Shown: piece by piece, positions 16,526 to 23,710 of the stretch
Layout: each line of letters starts with the position of its first letter
Numbering within the stretch: the first letter of the stretch is position 1
NCBI GenBank assembly: GCA_023249375.1
Contig: JAHFCT010000032.1
Location: 1 to 34,801, forward strand
DNA: 34,801 bases
Origin: Gemmatimonadota bacterium
Lineage (GTDB): Bacteria; Gemmatimonadota; Gemmatimonadetes; Gemmatimonadales; Gemmatimonadaceae
Direction: 5' to 3'
Program-made: the position numbers and the translations under genes
Notes under the pieces: generated by a model
The model's database searches: none
What the model was told of the DNA's origin: nothing
Seen by the model: the letters and a program-made list of their open reading frames with translations, nothing else

Positions 16526-17584
16526 ATGCCCCGTTTTCCCTTTCAGGTTTCTTCGGACGTCCCTGTCTTCCTGGCGCCGATGGCGGGGGTGTCGGAGTCC
16601 CCATTCCGGCGCCTGTGCCGCCGCTTTGGCGCGGACGTGGTGGTCACGGAGTTCCTGTCGGCCGAGGGGATTCGGCGCGAGAACCAGGCGACGCTCGGTA
16701 AACTCGCGTTTGGGCCGGACGAGCGCCCGATTGGCGTGCAGATCTTCGGTGGCGAACCGGAACCGATGGGTGAGGCCGCACGCGTGGTCACGGAGTTGTT
16801 CCAGCCCGACTACATCGACATCAACTTCGGCTGTCCGGTGAAGAAGGTGGTGCGGCGCAACGGCGGTTCAGGCTGTTTGCGCGATCTCGACCTTGTGCAG
16901 GCGGTCATCCGCGCGGTGATTGCGCGGACGCACTTGCCGGTGACGGTGAAGATCCGCAGTGGGTGGAACGAGGATATGCGCGATCCGGTCGGGATCGCGC
17001 TACGCTGCCAGGACGCCGGCGCGCAGGCGCTGGCGTTGCACGCGCGCACGCGCACGCAGATGTACTCGGGCGCGGCAAACTGGGACGAGATTGCGCGCGT
17101 GGTGGAGGCGCTGGAGATCCCGGTGATCGGCAACGGCGACATCAAGACGTCGGCGGATGCGTTCCGCATGTGGCAGCACACCAACTGCGCCGGCGTGATG
17201 ATTGGACGCGGCGCGTTTGGGCAGCCGTGGATTTTTCGCGAGACGCGCGCGCTGATCGACGGCACGCCGGTGCCGGCGGCGCCCGACGTGGAAGGGCGGT
17301 TTGAAGCCGCACTCGATCACGCGCGCATGGTGCAGGAATACGAGCAGGATCCGGAAGGCGCGGCGATTGAATTTCGCAAGCACCTCGGCTGGTATGTGCG
17401 CGGGCTGCCCAACTCTGCGTCATTGCGCCGCCGGCTGCACGCGGTGGAGTCGTTTGACGAAGTGGAAGGCATCTTCCGCGAGTATCTCGCCAGCGGCTGG
17501 CTGCACGATGCGCACGGCGAGAGCGACATCCTGCCGACCGATGCGGGCGACGGCGCGGCGGACGCCGTGGAGCCGGCGGCATGA
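16526..17584 (+). CDS. dus: tRNA-dihydrouridine synthase, DusB-like
   Basis: This 352-residue FMN-dependent TIM-barrel enzyme reduces specific uridines in tRNA to dihydrouridine. It begins with LAPMAGVSESPFRRLC, followed by VQIFGGEP, DINFGCP with the likely catalytic Cys103, KKVVRRNGGSG, VTVKIRSGW, HARTRTQMY, GNGDIKT and GVMIGRGAFGQPW. These motifs fit the DusB branch. The C-terminal helical domain is present, with a further acidic tail of about 25 residues. It is first in a group with larB (4-bp overlap) and a diguanylate cyclase. E. coli dusB is linked to fis, which is absent here. Confidence 0.94.
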   Translation: MPRFPFQVSSDVPVFLAPMAGVSESPFRRLCRRFGADVVVTEFLSAEGIRRENQATLGKLAFGPDERPIGVQIFGGEPEPMGEAARVVTELFQPDYIDINFGCPVKKVVRRNGGSGCLRDLDLVQAVIRAVIARTHLPVTVKIRSGWNEDMRDPVGIALRCQDAGAQALALHARTRTQMYSGAANWDEIARVVEALEIPVIGNGDIKTSADAFRMWQHTNCAGVMIGRGAFGQPWIFRETRALIDGTPVPAAPDVEGRFEAALDHARMVQEYEQDPEGAAIEFRKHLGWYVRGLPNSASLRRRLHAVESFDEVEGIFREYLASGWLHDAHGESDILPTDAGDGAADAVEPAA

Positions 17585-18336
17585 TGCGTGATCGCGTGCG
17601 GGCGGTGCTGGCCGATGTCGCGGCCGGGCGTCGCACCGTGGAGGACGCGCTCTCACAGCTCGACGCAGCGCCGGTGGACGATCTGTCGTTTGCGCAGATC
17701 GATCATCATCGGGCGCTGCGGCAAGGCTATCCCGAAGTCGTTTTTGGCGAAGGGAAGTCAGTGGAGCAGGCGCTGCAGATCTGCGCGCGGCTCGCCGAGC
17801 ATGGCGACGGGTTCCTCGTGACGCGCGCCGAAGCGGCGATGCGACTGGCGCTGCGCGGTGCGCATCCGGAGGCCGAGGACGATGACGTCGCACGCACCGT
17901 GTTGCTGCGCCGCGCGGGCGCCGCGGCACCGGCGGAGTCGGGCGCGCTCGTGGTGACGGCGGGAACGGGCGACTTGCCGGTGGCGCAGGAGTGCATCGTG
18001 ACGCTGCGCGCGTTTGGCCACGCGGCGCGTCGCGTGGCCGATGTTGGCGTGGCCGGTATTCATCGCGTGCTCGCGCAGCAGGATGTCTTGCGTGCCGCAC
18101 GGGTGGTTGTGGTGGTGGCGGGAATGGACGGTGCGCTGCCGTCGGTGGTTGGCGGCATGGTGCGCGTACCGGTGATTGCCGTGCCAACGAGCGTGGGGTA
18201 TGGCGCAAGCTTCCACGGGCTCTCGGCGCTGCTCACGATGCTCAACTCGTGCGCGGCCGGCGTGGTGGTGTGCAACATCGACAACGGGTTTGGCGCGGCG
18301 GTAGCGGCGGCGCGCATTCTCGAGCTGGGCGCGTAA
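17581..18336 (+). CDS. larB: Nickel pincer cofactor biosynthesis protein LarB
   Basis: This 251-residue protein is an AIR carboxylase (PurE)-like LarB. LarB carboxylates and hydrolyses nicotinic acid adenine dinucleotide to a pyridinium dicarboxylate mononucleotide, the first step of the nickel pincer cofactor of lactate racemase and related enzymes. Signatures are HRALRQGYPEVVFGEGK near the N-terminus, TAGTGDLPVAQE, GMDGALPSVVGG, PTSVGYGASF and LNSCAAG with the conserved Cys224. The start codon ATG at 17581 overlaps the dus stop; a second ATG follows immediately. LarC, LarE and a LarA-type enzyme are not in the window. Confidence 0.93.
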   Translation: MMRDRVRAVLADVAAGRRTVEDALSQLDAAPVDDLSFAQIDHHRALRQGYPEVVFGEGKSVEQALQICARLAEHGDGFLVTRAEAAMRLALRGAHPEAEDDDVARTVLLRRAGAAAPAESGALVVTAGTGDLPVAQECIVTLRAFGHAARRVADVGVAGIHRVLAQQDVLRAARVVVVVAGMDGALPSVVGGMVRVPVIAVPTSVGYGASFHGLSALLTMLNSCAAGVVVCNIDNGFGAAVAAARILELGA

Positions 18337-18339
18337 GCG

Positions 18340-19959
18340 GTGTTCGCCGCCGGTGCGCTGCTGCTGATCATCGGTGCCGCCACGGGCTTTGCGGGCGGCT
18401 ACTGGATTGCGGTGCGCCGTCCGCGCGTGCCGGTTCCCCCGGTGACGCCGACACCCAAGCCGCTGCCACCGCCACCACGCCCCAGTTTGTATCCGATGCA
18501 GGTGCTGCGCGGCGAGGATATCGCGGCGCTGCTCGAGCGCGACGCGCTGGAACTGGCGGATGAGCTGCGGCCGTTTCTCACTGACGTTGCTCGGCAGCAC
18601 GGCGCGACCGAGGTGACGCTGTGGCGCCATAGCGGCGGCGACGGCGGCGCACTCGAAATCGTCGCATGGTCGGGGGACGGGATGCTGCCGCTTGCGGCGC
18701 TGTGGGGAACGCCGCCGGAACGCGCGCTCGTGCAGTGGTCCGCCGCGGAGCAGATGGTGGGCTTTGAACGCCGCGACGGCGAACCGCGCGTCGCGATCTG
18801 CCCGGTGCGGTTTGCGTCAGGCGAGAGCGCGGGAGCGATTGTGCTGATCACCGCCGAACGCTTTGGCACCTCGCGCGACGCGCTGCGCGACTGGCTGCCT
18901 CGGCACGCGGCGCAGGTGGGGCGCCTCGTGAGTCTGTTCTCCACGCGCAACGAGGTGGCACGGCAGAGCCGGTTTACGCGCGCGCTGCTGCGCATCGCGC
19001 GCGACCTGCAGCGCACGCATCAGCCCGACGTGCTCGAGAAGGCGCTGTGCAGCTATGCGGTGGAAGTGACGGGCGGCGAGTTTGCGCTGCTGGTGCGGTG
19101 GGACGCCGCGCAGCGCGCGGGGCGCGTGGCGGCGAGCAGCGAGCAGACGCCGGAGACGCTGCGCGAGGGATTGGTGACACCGGGATCGGTGGCCGGCACG
19201 GCGTGCGTGGAGGGGAGCGCGGCGTTTTGGGAGGACGCGCGTTTTCTTGCCGAGCGCGGCGGCTTGCTGCGAGAGGACGACCGCGGCATCGTGGCGGGTT
19301 CGATGGCGGTGCTGCCGATGATGCGCGGGGCGCAGTCGATTGGCGCGCTGGTGGTGGGTGCCTCGCGCCCCGGTGTGCTGCGCGCGCTGGAGATTCGCAA
19401 TGGCAGCGTGCTGTCGGCGCTGGCGGTGAATGCGCTGGAGGCGGCCTGGGAGCTGGCCGAGTCGAGCCGGCGGTCGCGGACCGACGCGCTGACGGGGCTG
19501 TGGAACCGCCGCCATTTTGACGAACAGCTGGAGCGTGTGCTCGCCGAGACGGACCGGTTCGGCGGCTCGTGCGCGCTGGTGATCGCCGACATCGACTTCT
19601 TCAAGAAGGTGAATGACACGTACGGCCACGACGCGGGCGACGTGGTGCTGCAGCGCGTGTCGGCGGTGCTGCATGAGGGCGTGCGCACGGTGGATGTGTG
19701 CGCGCGGCTCGGCGGCGAGGAGCTGGCGCTGATTCTGCCGCAGACGTCACCCGAGGGCGCGATGGAGCTCGCGGAGCGGCTGCGTCAGCGCATCGAGGCG
19801 ATGACGGTGGCGCACGCGGGGGCGGCCATCGGCGTGACGGTGAGCATGGGCGTGGCGACGTATCGCGCCGGCGACGACGGCAAGGGGAGCATGTTCAAGC
19901 GCGCCGACGAGCGGCTGTACGCGGCGAAGCACGGAGGGCGGAACGCGGTCGTCGGCTAG
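18340..19959 (+). CDS. Membrane-anchored GAF-GGDEF diguanylate cyclase
   Basis: This 539-residue protein starts with GTG, 3 nt after the larB stop. It has one N-terminal membrane segment (about residues 2-24), a Pro-rich linker, a region resembling a GAF-type sensor (about 60-200), a second GAF-like domain (about 225-365) and a C-terminal GGDEF domain (about 375-535). The active-site motif is GGEEL from G458, a common active variant. The inhibitory I-site RTVD (449-452) sits exactly five residues before it, so product inhibition by c-di-GMP is likely. SRTDALTGLWNRRHF and DIDFFKKVNDTYGHDAGD confirm the fold. It makes cyclic di-GMP from two GTP; the sensed signal is unknown. Confidence 0.92.
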   Translation: MFAAGALLLIIGAATGFAGGYWIAVRRPRVPVPPVTPTPKPLPPPPRPSLYPMQVLRGEDIAALLERDALELADELRPFLTDVARQHGATEVTLWRHSGGDGGALEIVAWSGDGMLPLAALWGTPPERALVQWSAAEQMVGFERRDGEPRVAICPVRFASGESAGAIVLITAERFGTSRDALRDWLPRHAAQVGRLVSLFSTRNEVARQSRFTRALLRIARDLQRTHQPDVLEKALCSYAVEVTGGEFALLVRWDAAQRAGRVAASSEQTPETLREGLVTPGSVAGTACVEGSAAFWEDARFLAERGGLLREDDRGIVAGSMAVLPMMRGAQSIGALVVGASRPGVLRALEIRNGSVLSALAVNALEAAWELAESSRRSRTDALTGLWNRRHFDEQLERVLAETDRFGGSCALVIADIDFFKKVNDTYGHDAGDVVLQRVSAVLHEGVRTVDVCARLGGEELALILPQTSPEGAMELAERLRQRIEAMTVAHAGAAIGVTVSMGVATYRAGDDGKGSMFKRADERLYAAKHGGRNAVVG

Positions 19960-19960
19960 A

Positions 19961-20062
19961 GGACAGGGATCACGGATTGCGATGGAGGATTGCGATTCAG
20001 GATCAAGATCGCGATCGGATTCCGGAGTCGTGATCATCGATCGCGATCCGTGATCCGTGTCC
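19961..20062. repeat. 102-bp imperfect inverted repeat with 13-bp internal direct repeats
   Basis: The arms 19961-19983 and 20040-20062 are inverted copies matching at 21 of 23 positions. The left half is also built from 13-bp units starting at 19961, 19974, 19987 and 20000, each beginning GGA; units two and three share GGATTGCGAT. The element starts one base after the stop of the diguanylate cyclase gene and ends 28 bp before the tmRNA -10 box. No clear target-site duplication flanks it. It could act as a terminator hairpin or be a small non-autonomous repeat. Confidence 0.85.
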
Positions 20063-20090
20063 AGGATCTCCCGTTCGCACCACCGTCTGC

Positions 20091-20096
20091 TATATT
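20091..20096 (+). promoter_or_regulatory. -10 box of the tmRNA promoter
   Basis: TATATT lies 13 bp before the predicted 5' end of the mature tmRNA and is one of the few AT-rich hexamers in the area. A convincing -35 box at normal spacing is not visible. Confidence 0.45.
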
Positions 20097-20109
20097 TCAG
20101 TCGTAGTCT

Positions 20110-20470
20110 GGGGGCGACCTGGTTTCGATTGTGTAGGTGGCTCTATGGCTGCGTGCCGAGGTCCTCGGGTTCCTCGTAAAACCGCCTGGGAAACGTTACC
20201 TGCGAACAACAACTTCGCTCTTGCTGCGTAAAGCTTAGGCTTTACCCCAGCTCGTGCCCGACAGGCAGCCCTCCCGGGGCGGTTTGACGGGTATCGCAAA
20301 TCCGGGATAGCGTGGCCGTACGCCTTCGGCGGCCGTGCGAAGCTTTAGAGGGCTCATCTTGCAGTCGGGCGCTCACCACCCAGCTGCCGGAGACATCAAT
20401 CGGTGAGCTACGCACGTAGATGCTGTGGATGATCCTGTGCAAGACGAGGGTTCGACTCCCTCCGCCTCCA
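20110..20470 (+). ncRNA. ssrA: Transfer-messenger RNA (tmRNA)
   Basis: This 361-nt tmRNA rescues ribosomes stalled on broken mRNA and tags the unfinished protein for proteolysis. The 5' end GGGGGCG (20110-20116) pairs with CGCCTCC (20463-20469) to form the acceptor stem with one G-U pair, and A20470 is the discriminator. The T arm GAGGG-TTCGACT-CCCTC lies just before the 3' strand. The 5' tRNA-like part contains CTGGTTTCGA. The terminal CCA is not encoded (TGA follows), so it must be added after transcription. The one-piece order (5' tRNA part, tag, 3' tRNA part) excludes a permuted two-piece form. Confidence 0.96.
20202..20231 (+). other. tmRNA tag-peptide reading frame (ANNNFALAA)
   Basis: Starting at the resume codon GCG, nine codons encode ANNNFALAA, followed by TAA. 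The C-terminal ALAA is the degron recognised by ClpXP/ClpAP-type proteases in other bacteria. The tag is one residue shorter than ANDENYALAA of E. coli. Confidence 0.92.
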
Positions 20471-20477
20471 TGACGAA

Positions 20478-20508
20478 CAACGGGCCGCGCGATGAGCGCG
20501 GCCCGTTG
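20478..20508 (+). terminator. Hairpin after ssrA
   Basis: A perfect 13-bp stem (20478-20490 with 20496-20508) and a GATGA loop begin 8 nt after the mature 3' end of tmRNA. It has no T tract. It is probably a terminator or a barrier for 3' trimming. Confidence 0.7.
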
Positions 20509-20516
20509 GCGTGTGA

Positions 20517-20626
20517 ACGGCAGTTGTACGGCAGTTGTACGGCAGCTGTGCCTTACTCGTAGGGCACCAGCATGGCATGTACACGGCATGTGCACGGCAT
20601 GTACACGGAATCTGCACGGCGCCAGC
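20517..20626. repeat. Phased array of ten 11-bp units downstream of ssrA
   Basis: Units start every 11 bp from 20517 to 20616. Units 1-3 are ACGGCAGTTGT twice, then ACGGCAGCTGT. Units 6-9 follow ACGGCATGTRC with changes. Unit 5 (AGGGCACCAGC) and unit 10 (ACGGCGCCAGC) resemble each other, and unit 4 is degenerate. The shared start is ACGGCA. Within it GTGCCTTA/TAGGGCAC (20548-20567) can form a hairpin. The array fills most of the 170-bp gap between tmRNA and the transglycosylase stop; no gene is seen in this gap. Confidence 0.85.
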
Positions 20627-20640
20627 GCCGCGCATCGGCG

Positions 20641-21264
20641 CTAGCGCTTCCGGTCAAACCCCGTGTAGTAGCGGTCGATCTTGCGCACGTAATCCAGCGT
20701 CTCGCGATAGCGCCAGCGCGGCACCGTGGGGGCCACCTGCTCGATGTGCGACCACTCGGCAGCGCTGCCGACGACGTCCTTGGCCGTCGATTGCGCACGC
20801 ATGATGGTACCCTCGCCGGCGTTGTAGCTGCCGAACATGAAGGCGGGCCGCTGCGGTTCGCTGATCGACTTGGCCCAGAGCGTCCAGAGATAGCGGTCGT
20901 GCATGATGCCGGCGGCGATGTTCCACTCGGGATCGTCGATGGCGCCGAACTCCTTGCGGTGCGAGGCGATGTCGCGATACGTGGACGGCATGAGCTGCAT
21001 GACGCCCTTGGCGCCAACCCAGCTGGTGGCGGTGGGGTCGAGCCCGCTCTCGGCCATGCCCTGCGCCTTGAAGTAGCGCCAGTCGAAGCCGACGCCGAAG
21101 AAGCGCTTGCTGTAGCGGCGAAAGGTGTCGTCGTAGCGGGCGGTGTTGCGGTCGGCGAGCCGCTTGGCGGCCGCGCCGCGCGGTGCGTTCTGCGCCGGCA
21201 GCGCGCCGGCCGGGAGCGTAGACGCGGCGAGGAGCAGTGGAAGAAATCGGGCGCGCAGGCTCAC
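20641..21264 (-). CDS. Secreted lytic transglycosylase (SLT domain)
   Basis: This 207-residue protein starts with GTG at 21264 and has a signal peptide (about residues 1-24, with LPLLLAAS and ALPA before the likely cut). A lysozyme-like SLT domain follows. The catalytic Glu72 is in AQGMAESGLDP, and GAKGVMQLMPSTYRDIA and FGSYNAGEG match the Slt/MltF-type motifs. It cleaves peptidoglycan glycan strands with formation of 1,6-anhydro ends. No LysM or substrate-binding domain is visible, and no lipobox Cys is seen at the cut, so it is probably periplasmic. It starts 5 nt after the DUF350-like gene and is probably co-transcribed with it. Confidence 0.9.
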   Translation of the reverse strand: MSLRARFLPLLLAASTLPAGALPAQNAPRGAAAKRLADRNTARYDDTFRRYSKRFFGVGFDWRYFKAQGMAESGLDPTATSWVGAKGVMQLMPSTYRDIASHRKEFGAIDDPEWNIAAGIMHDRYLWTLWAKSISEPQRPAFMFGSYNAGEGTIMRAQSTAKDVVGSAAEWSHIEQVAPTVPRWRYRETLDYVRKIDRYYTGFDRKR

Positions 21265-21269
21265 GGTGG

Positions 21270-21473
21270 TCAGTTGAGCGCGTGGCCGATGATGAGCGCA
21301 ATCGAGATGAAGATTGACGCCACGAAGATGGCCACGGCCACGTTCCCCTTGCTCAATTCGGCGGGGAAGTTGACCTCTGGCGTCAGGCGGTCGATGGCGC
21401 GGTAGCTCAGGAACATGAGCACCACGCCGGCGACGGCGTACAGCAGGTTCACGGCGATGATGTCGAATTGCAC
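21270..21473 (-). CDS. Two-TM DUF350-like small membrane protein
   Basis: This 67-residue protein has two hydrophobic segments (about residues 8-24 and 44-62) separated by DRLTPEVNFPAELSKGN. The AELSKGNVAVAIF stretch resembles the DUF350/YjfL family of inner-membrane proteins, which normally carry the unit twice in about 130 residues; this is a half-length version. GGGAG lies just upstream of the GTG at 21473. A longer in-frame reading upstream (to 21677) overlaps the promoter area of the divergent kinase and lacks protein-like features. The function of the family is unknown. It is probably co-transcribed with the lytic transglycosylase. Confidence 0.75.
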   Translation of the reverse strand: MQFDIIAVNLLYAVAGVVLMFLSYRAIDRLTPEVNFPAELSKGNVAVAIFVASIFISIALIIGHALN

Positions 21474-21685
21474 GCGGGCTCCCGGTCGCTGGTGACGGTC
21501 CGCGGTCAAACGTATCACCGCGCGCCTCACGCGGTAACGGTGGGCGGCCGATACTCGAAGCAACGCGGCGCTGCCCATTCCTCTGGCGACGCCGCCGCAA
21601 GGGTGCCAAGTTGCCCACACCGACGCCGGGTGCGCGCGTAGGGTGCCCGTCGTGCGTTCATTTGCCGAAGAGACCACCTCGCGTC
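21474..21685. other. Divergent intergenic region with small inverted repeat
   Basis: This 212-bp region separates the minus-strand DUF350-like gene from the plus-strand kinase gene. The only clear structure is ACCGCG (21517-21522) and CGCGGT (21530-21535), a perfect 6-bp inverted repeat with a 7-bp spacer that could be an operator. No convincing -10/-35 pair and no gene were found. Confidence 0.4.
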
Positions 21686-23710
21686 ATGACCGCGTCCGCG
21701 GCGAAGCCCCTGAATGAGCCACGCAGCACGCGCCTGATCGCCATGGTCGACGGCGCGGCGATTGCGTGGACGGCCGCCTTCGTGATCTGGCTCTTCGTGG
21801 CCGGCCGTTGGCCGGCGTACGCGACGGCCATCGACCTTGCGTTCTTCATTCCGCTGGGGATCGGCGGTTTCCTGCTCATGGTGCGTGCGGGACTCGCGGC
21901 ACGGGCACCGCGCGACCGATGGGCGTGGTACGCGCTGGCCGCGGCCATCGCGACACGCCTCACCGCGGGGAGCATCTGGCGGCTCATCACCGCCGCCGGG
22001 CTGCACCCGCCGTCGTCGACGTGGCTCAGCCTGGTGCGATGCGCGCTCGAGCTGGGCGCGGTGCTGCTCTTTGCCAGCGCGCGCTTCCAGCGGTCCGACC
22101 GCATTCGATACTTGCTGGATGCCGCCACCGTGGCGATTGGCGTCGCGCTGATCGAGTGGTTCCTCGCCGTGCGCGTGATCTCCGAGCCGACGGCCGCGGG
22201 CACGAAGCTGCTCTCCGACTACGCCGTGTTCCTGACGAGCGCGGTGGGCGCAATGCTGAGCGCGCTGCTCTACCTGCGGCGCACGGATTCGTCGACGCGG
22301 CACGCCGCCGTGTGCCTGATGCTGGCGTTCAGCATGCAAACGTATGCCGATGCGCTCCAATGGAACGGCCCGATTTACGAGTCTGGAAGCGCCGTGACCG
22401 CCTGGTGGTGGGCCATTTGGCTTCTCCGCCTGACGGCGGCGCGGGTTGCCCTTGGCGCGCGCAGCGCCGACGAAGCCGATGTGCGGACGTACAACGGCCA
22501 CGCGATGCCGTATGTCTTTCTTGCGGGGGCCAACGTCACGCTCTGGATGGGAATGTCGTACCCGCTCTTTTCGAACGAGTGGCTGGTGCTCGCGACGTCC
22601 GTCCTGACGGCGTCCATCGTGATCCGGCACATCGTGGAGCAGCGGGACCAGGTGGTGATGACGCGCGAGCTCGCGGCGGAAAAGGCGCGGTTTGGCGCCC
22701 TCGTGGAACACTCGTACGACGCGGTGGTGCTCGTCGTGGGCGATGGCGGCGCGCTCTATGTGAGTCCCACGACGCGGCGCCTCGTTGGCGATGACCCGGC
22801 CTTCGGCGCGCCGTGGGGGTTGTTGACGGCGCTGCACCCCGACGATGCGCCCAAACTGAAAAAGGCACTGACGCAGTCTGGGAACGCGAGCCAGCTGATG
22901 ACGTGCCGAGTGCGAAGCGCGGAGGGCGAGTACCACATGTTCGCCATCCGCATAGTGGACTTGCGGCTTGATCCGCGCGTGGGGGCCATCGCGCTGCACG
23001 GCCACGACATCACGCGCGAGATGCAGCTGGCGCGGCGGTTGCACGAAACGGCGGAGGTCGAAGCGCTGGGTGTGTTTGCCGGCGGGCTCGCGCACGACCT
23101 GAATAATGTGCTCGGCGCGATCTCGAATCACGTGGACCTGCTGCTGCTGGATGTGCCCGAGCAGAGCGGGGCGGCGCTGGAACTGCACGCCATCGAGCGC
23201 GCCGTGTCGCGCGGCGTGCGCCTGACGCGCGCCCTGCTTGGACTGAGCCGGCGCAAGGCGACGGCGCTGGAAGTCGTCGATCTGGGAGACTTCCTGGCGG
23301 TGCACGCGCCGGCCACCAGTCAGGTGGACGTGCCCGCTGACATTGTGCGCGTGCGAATGGACCAGACGTCGCTGGCGTACGCGCTGGATGCCGTGCTCGA
23401 CGAGGACGCGCCGTTGGGGCGCCGTTTTTCGCGCTGGCGTCTCTCGGTGACGCGGCGCGATCTGCCGGGGTCGGAGGCGACGGCGGTCGATCTCGCGGCG
23501 GGGGCGTACGCGGTGCTCCACTGCGATACCGGGCGCCCGGACGCGGGCTTTGAGAGGAGAACCAGCGTCGAAGGCGCCGCCATCGACGAGGGACTGGACG
23601 TGCTGCTGGCGCGCGCCGTGCTGCGCGAGATGGGCGGTACGCTCGTGGTGCACGCGGGCATGCCGCCATCGCGCCATCTCACGTTCTTCCTGCCGGCGGA
23701 AGTGGCCTGA
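21686..23710 (+). CDS. Membrane PAS histidine kinase with degenerate ATP-binding domain
   Basis: This 674-residue protein has a multi-pass N-terminal sensor (about eight membrane segments, residues 20-310), a PAS domain (about 325-440) and a HisKA-type dimerisation domain with the phospho-acceptor His470 in GLAHDLNNVLG. A C-terminal domain follows that still resembles HATPase_c in its last part (EMGGTLVV, LTFFLPAE). The ATP boxes are lost: the N-box region from D559 has no Asn, the G1 box reads DTGRP, and the GTGLGL loop is replaced by DEGLDV. It therefore probably cannot bind ATP itself. I chose ATG 21686 because the segment before it has no features. Its stop overlaps the next kinase start (TGATG). 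Confidence 0.87.
   Translation: MTASAAKPLNEPRSTRLIAMVDGAAIAWTAAFVIWLFVAGRWPAYATAIDLAFFIPLGIGGFLLMVRAGLAARAPRDRWAWYALAAAIATRLTAGSIWRLITAAGLHPPSSTWLSLVRCALELGAVLLFASARFQRSDRIRYLLDAATVAIGVALIEWFLAVRVISEPTAAGTKLLSDYAVFLTSAVGAMLSALLYLRRTDSSTRHAAVCLMLAFSMQTYADALQWNGPIYESGSAVTAWWWAIWLLRLTAARVALGARSADEADVRTYNGHAMPYVFLAGANVTLWMGMSYPLFSNEWLVLATSVLTASIVIRHIVEQRDQVVMTRELAAEKARFGALVEHSYDAVVLVVGDGGALYVSPTTRRLVGDDPAFGAPWGLLTALHPDDAPKLKKALTQSGNASQLMTCRVRSAEGEYHMFAIRIVDLRLDPRVGAIALHGHDITREMQLARRLHETAEVEALGVFAGGLAHDLNNVLGAISNHVDLLLLDVPEQSGAALELHAIERAVSRGVRLTRALLGLSRRKATALEVVDLGDFLAVHAPATSQVDVPADIVRVRMDQTSLAYALDAVLDEDAPLGRRFSRWRLSVTRRDLPGSEATAVDLAAGAYAVLHCDTGRPDAGFERRTSVEGAAIDEGLDVLLARAVLREMGGTLVVHAGMPPSRHLTFFLPAEVA

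Noticed and set aside
19961-20062. Insertion sequence with terminal inverted repeats
   Set aside because: It has no transposase and no target duplication is visible; only a non-autonomous repeat or hairpin is supported.
20517-20626. CRISPR array
   Set aside because: Units are only 11 bp and contiguous, with no spacers, and there are no cas genes.
21611-21685. 25-residue N-terminal extension of the first kinase
   Set aside because: It would start at a non-ATG codon, is rich in Pro and Arg, and lies in the divergent promoter region; ATG 21686 is more likely.
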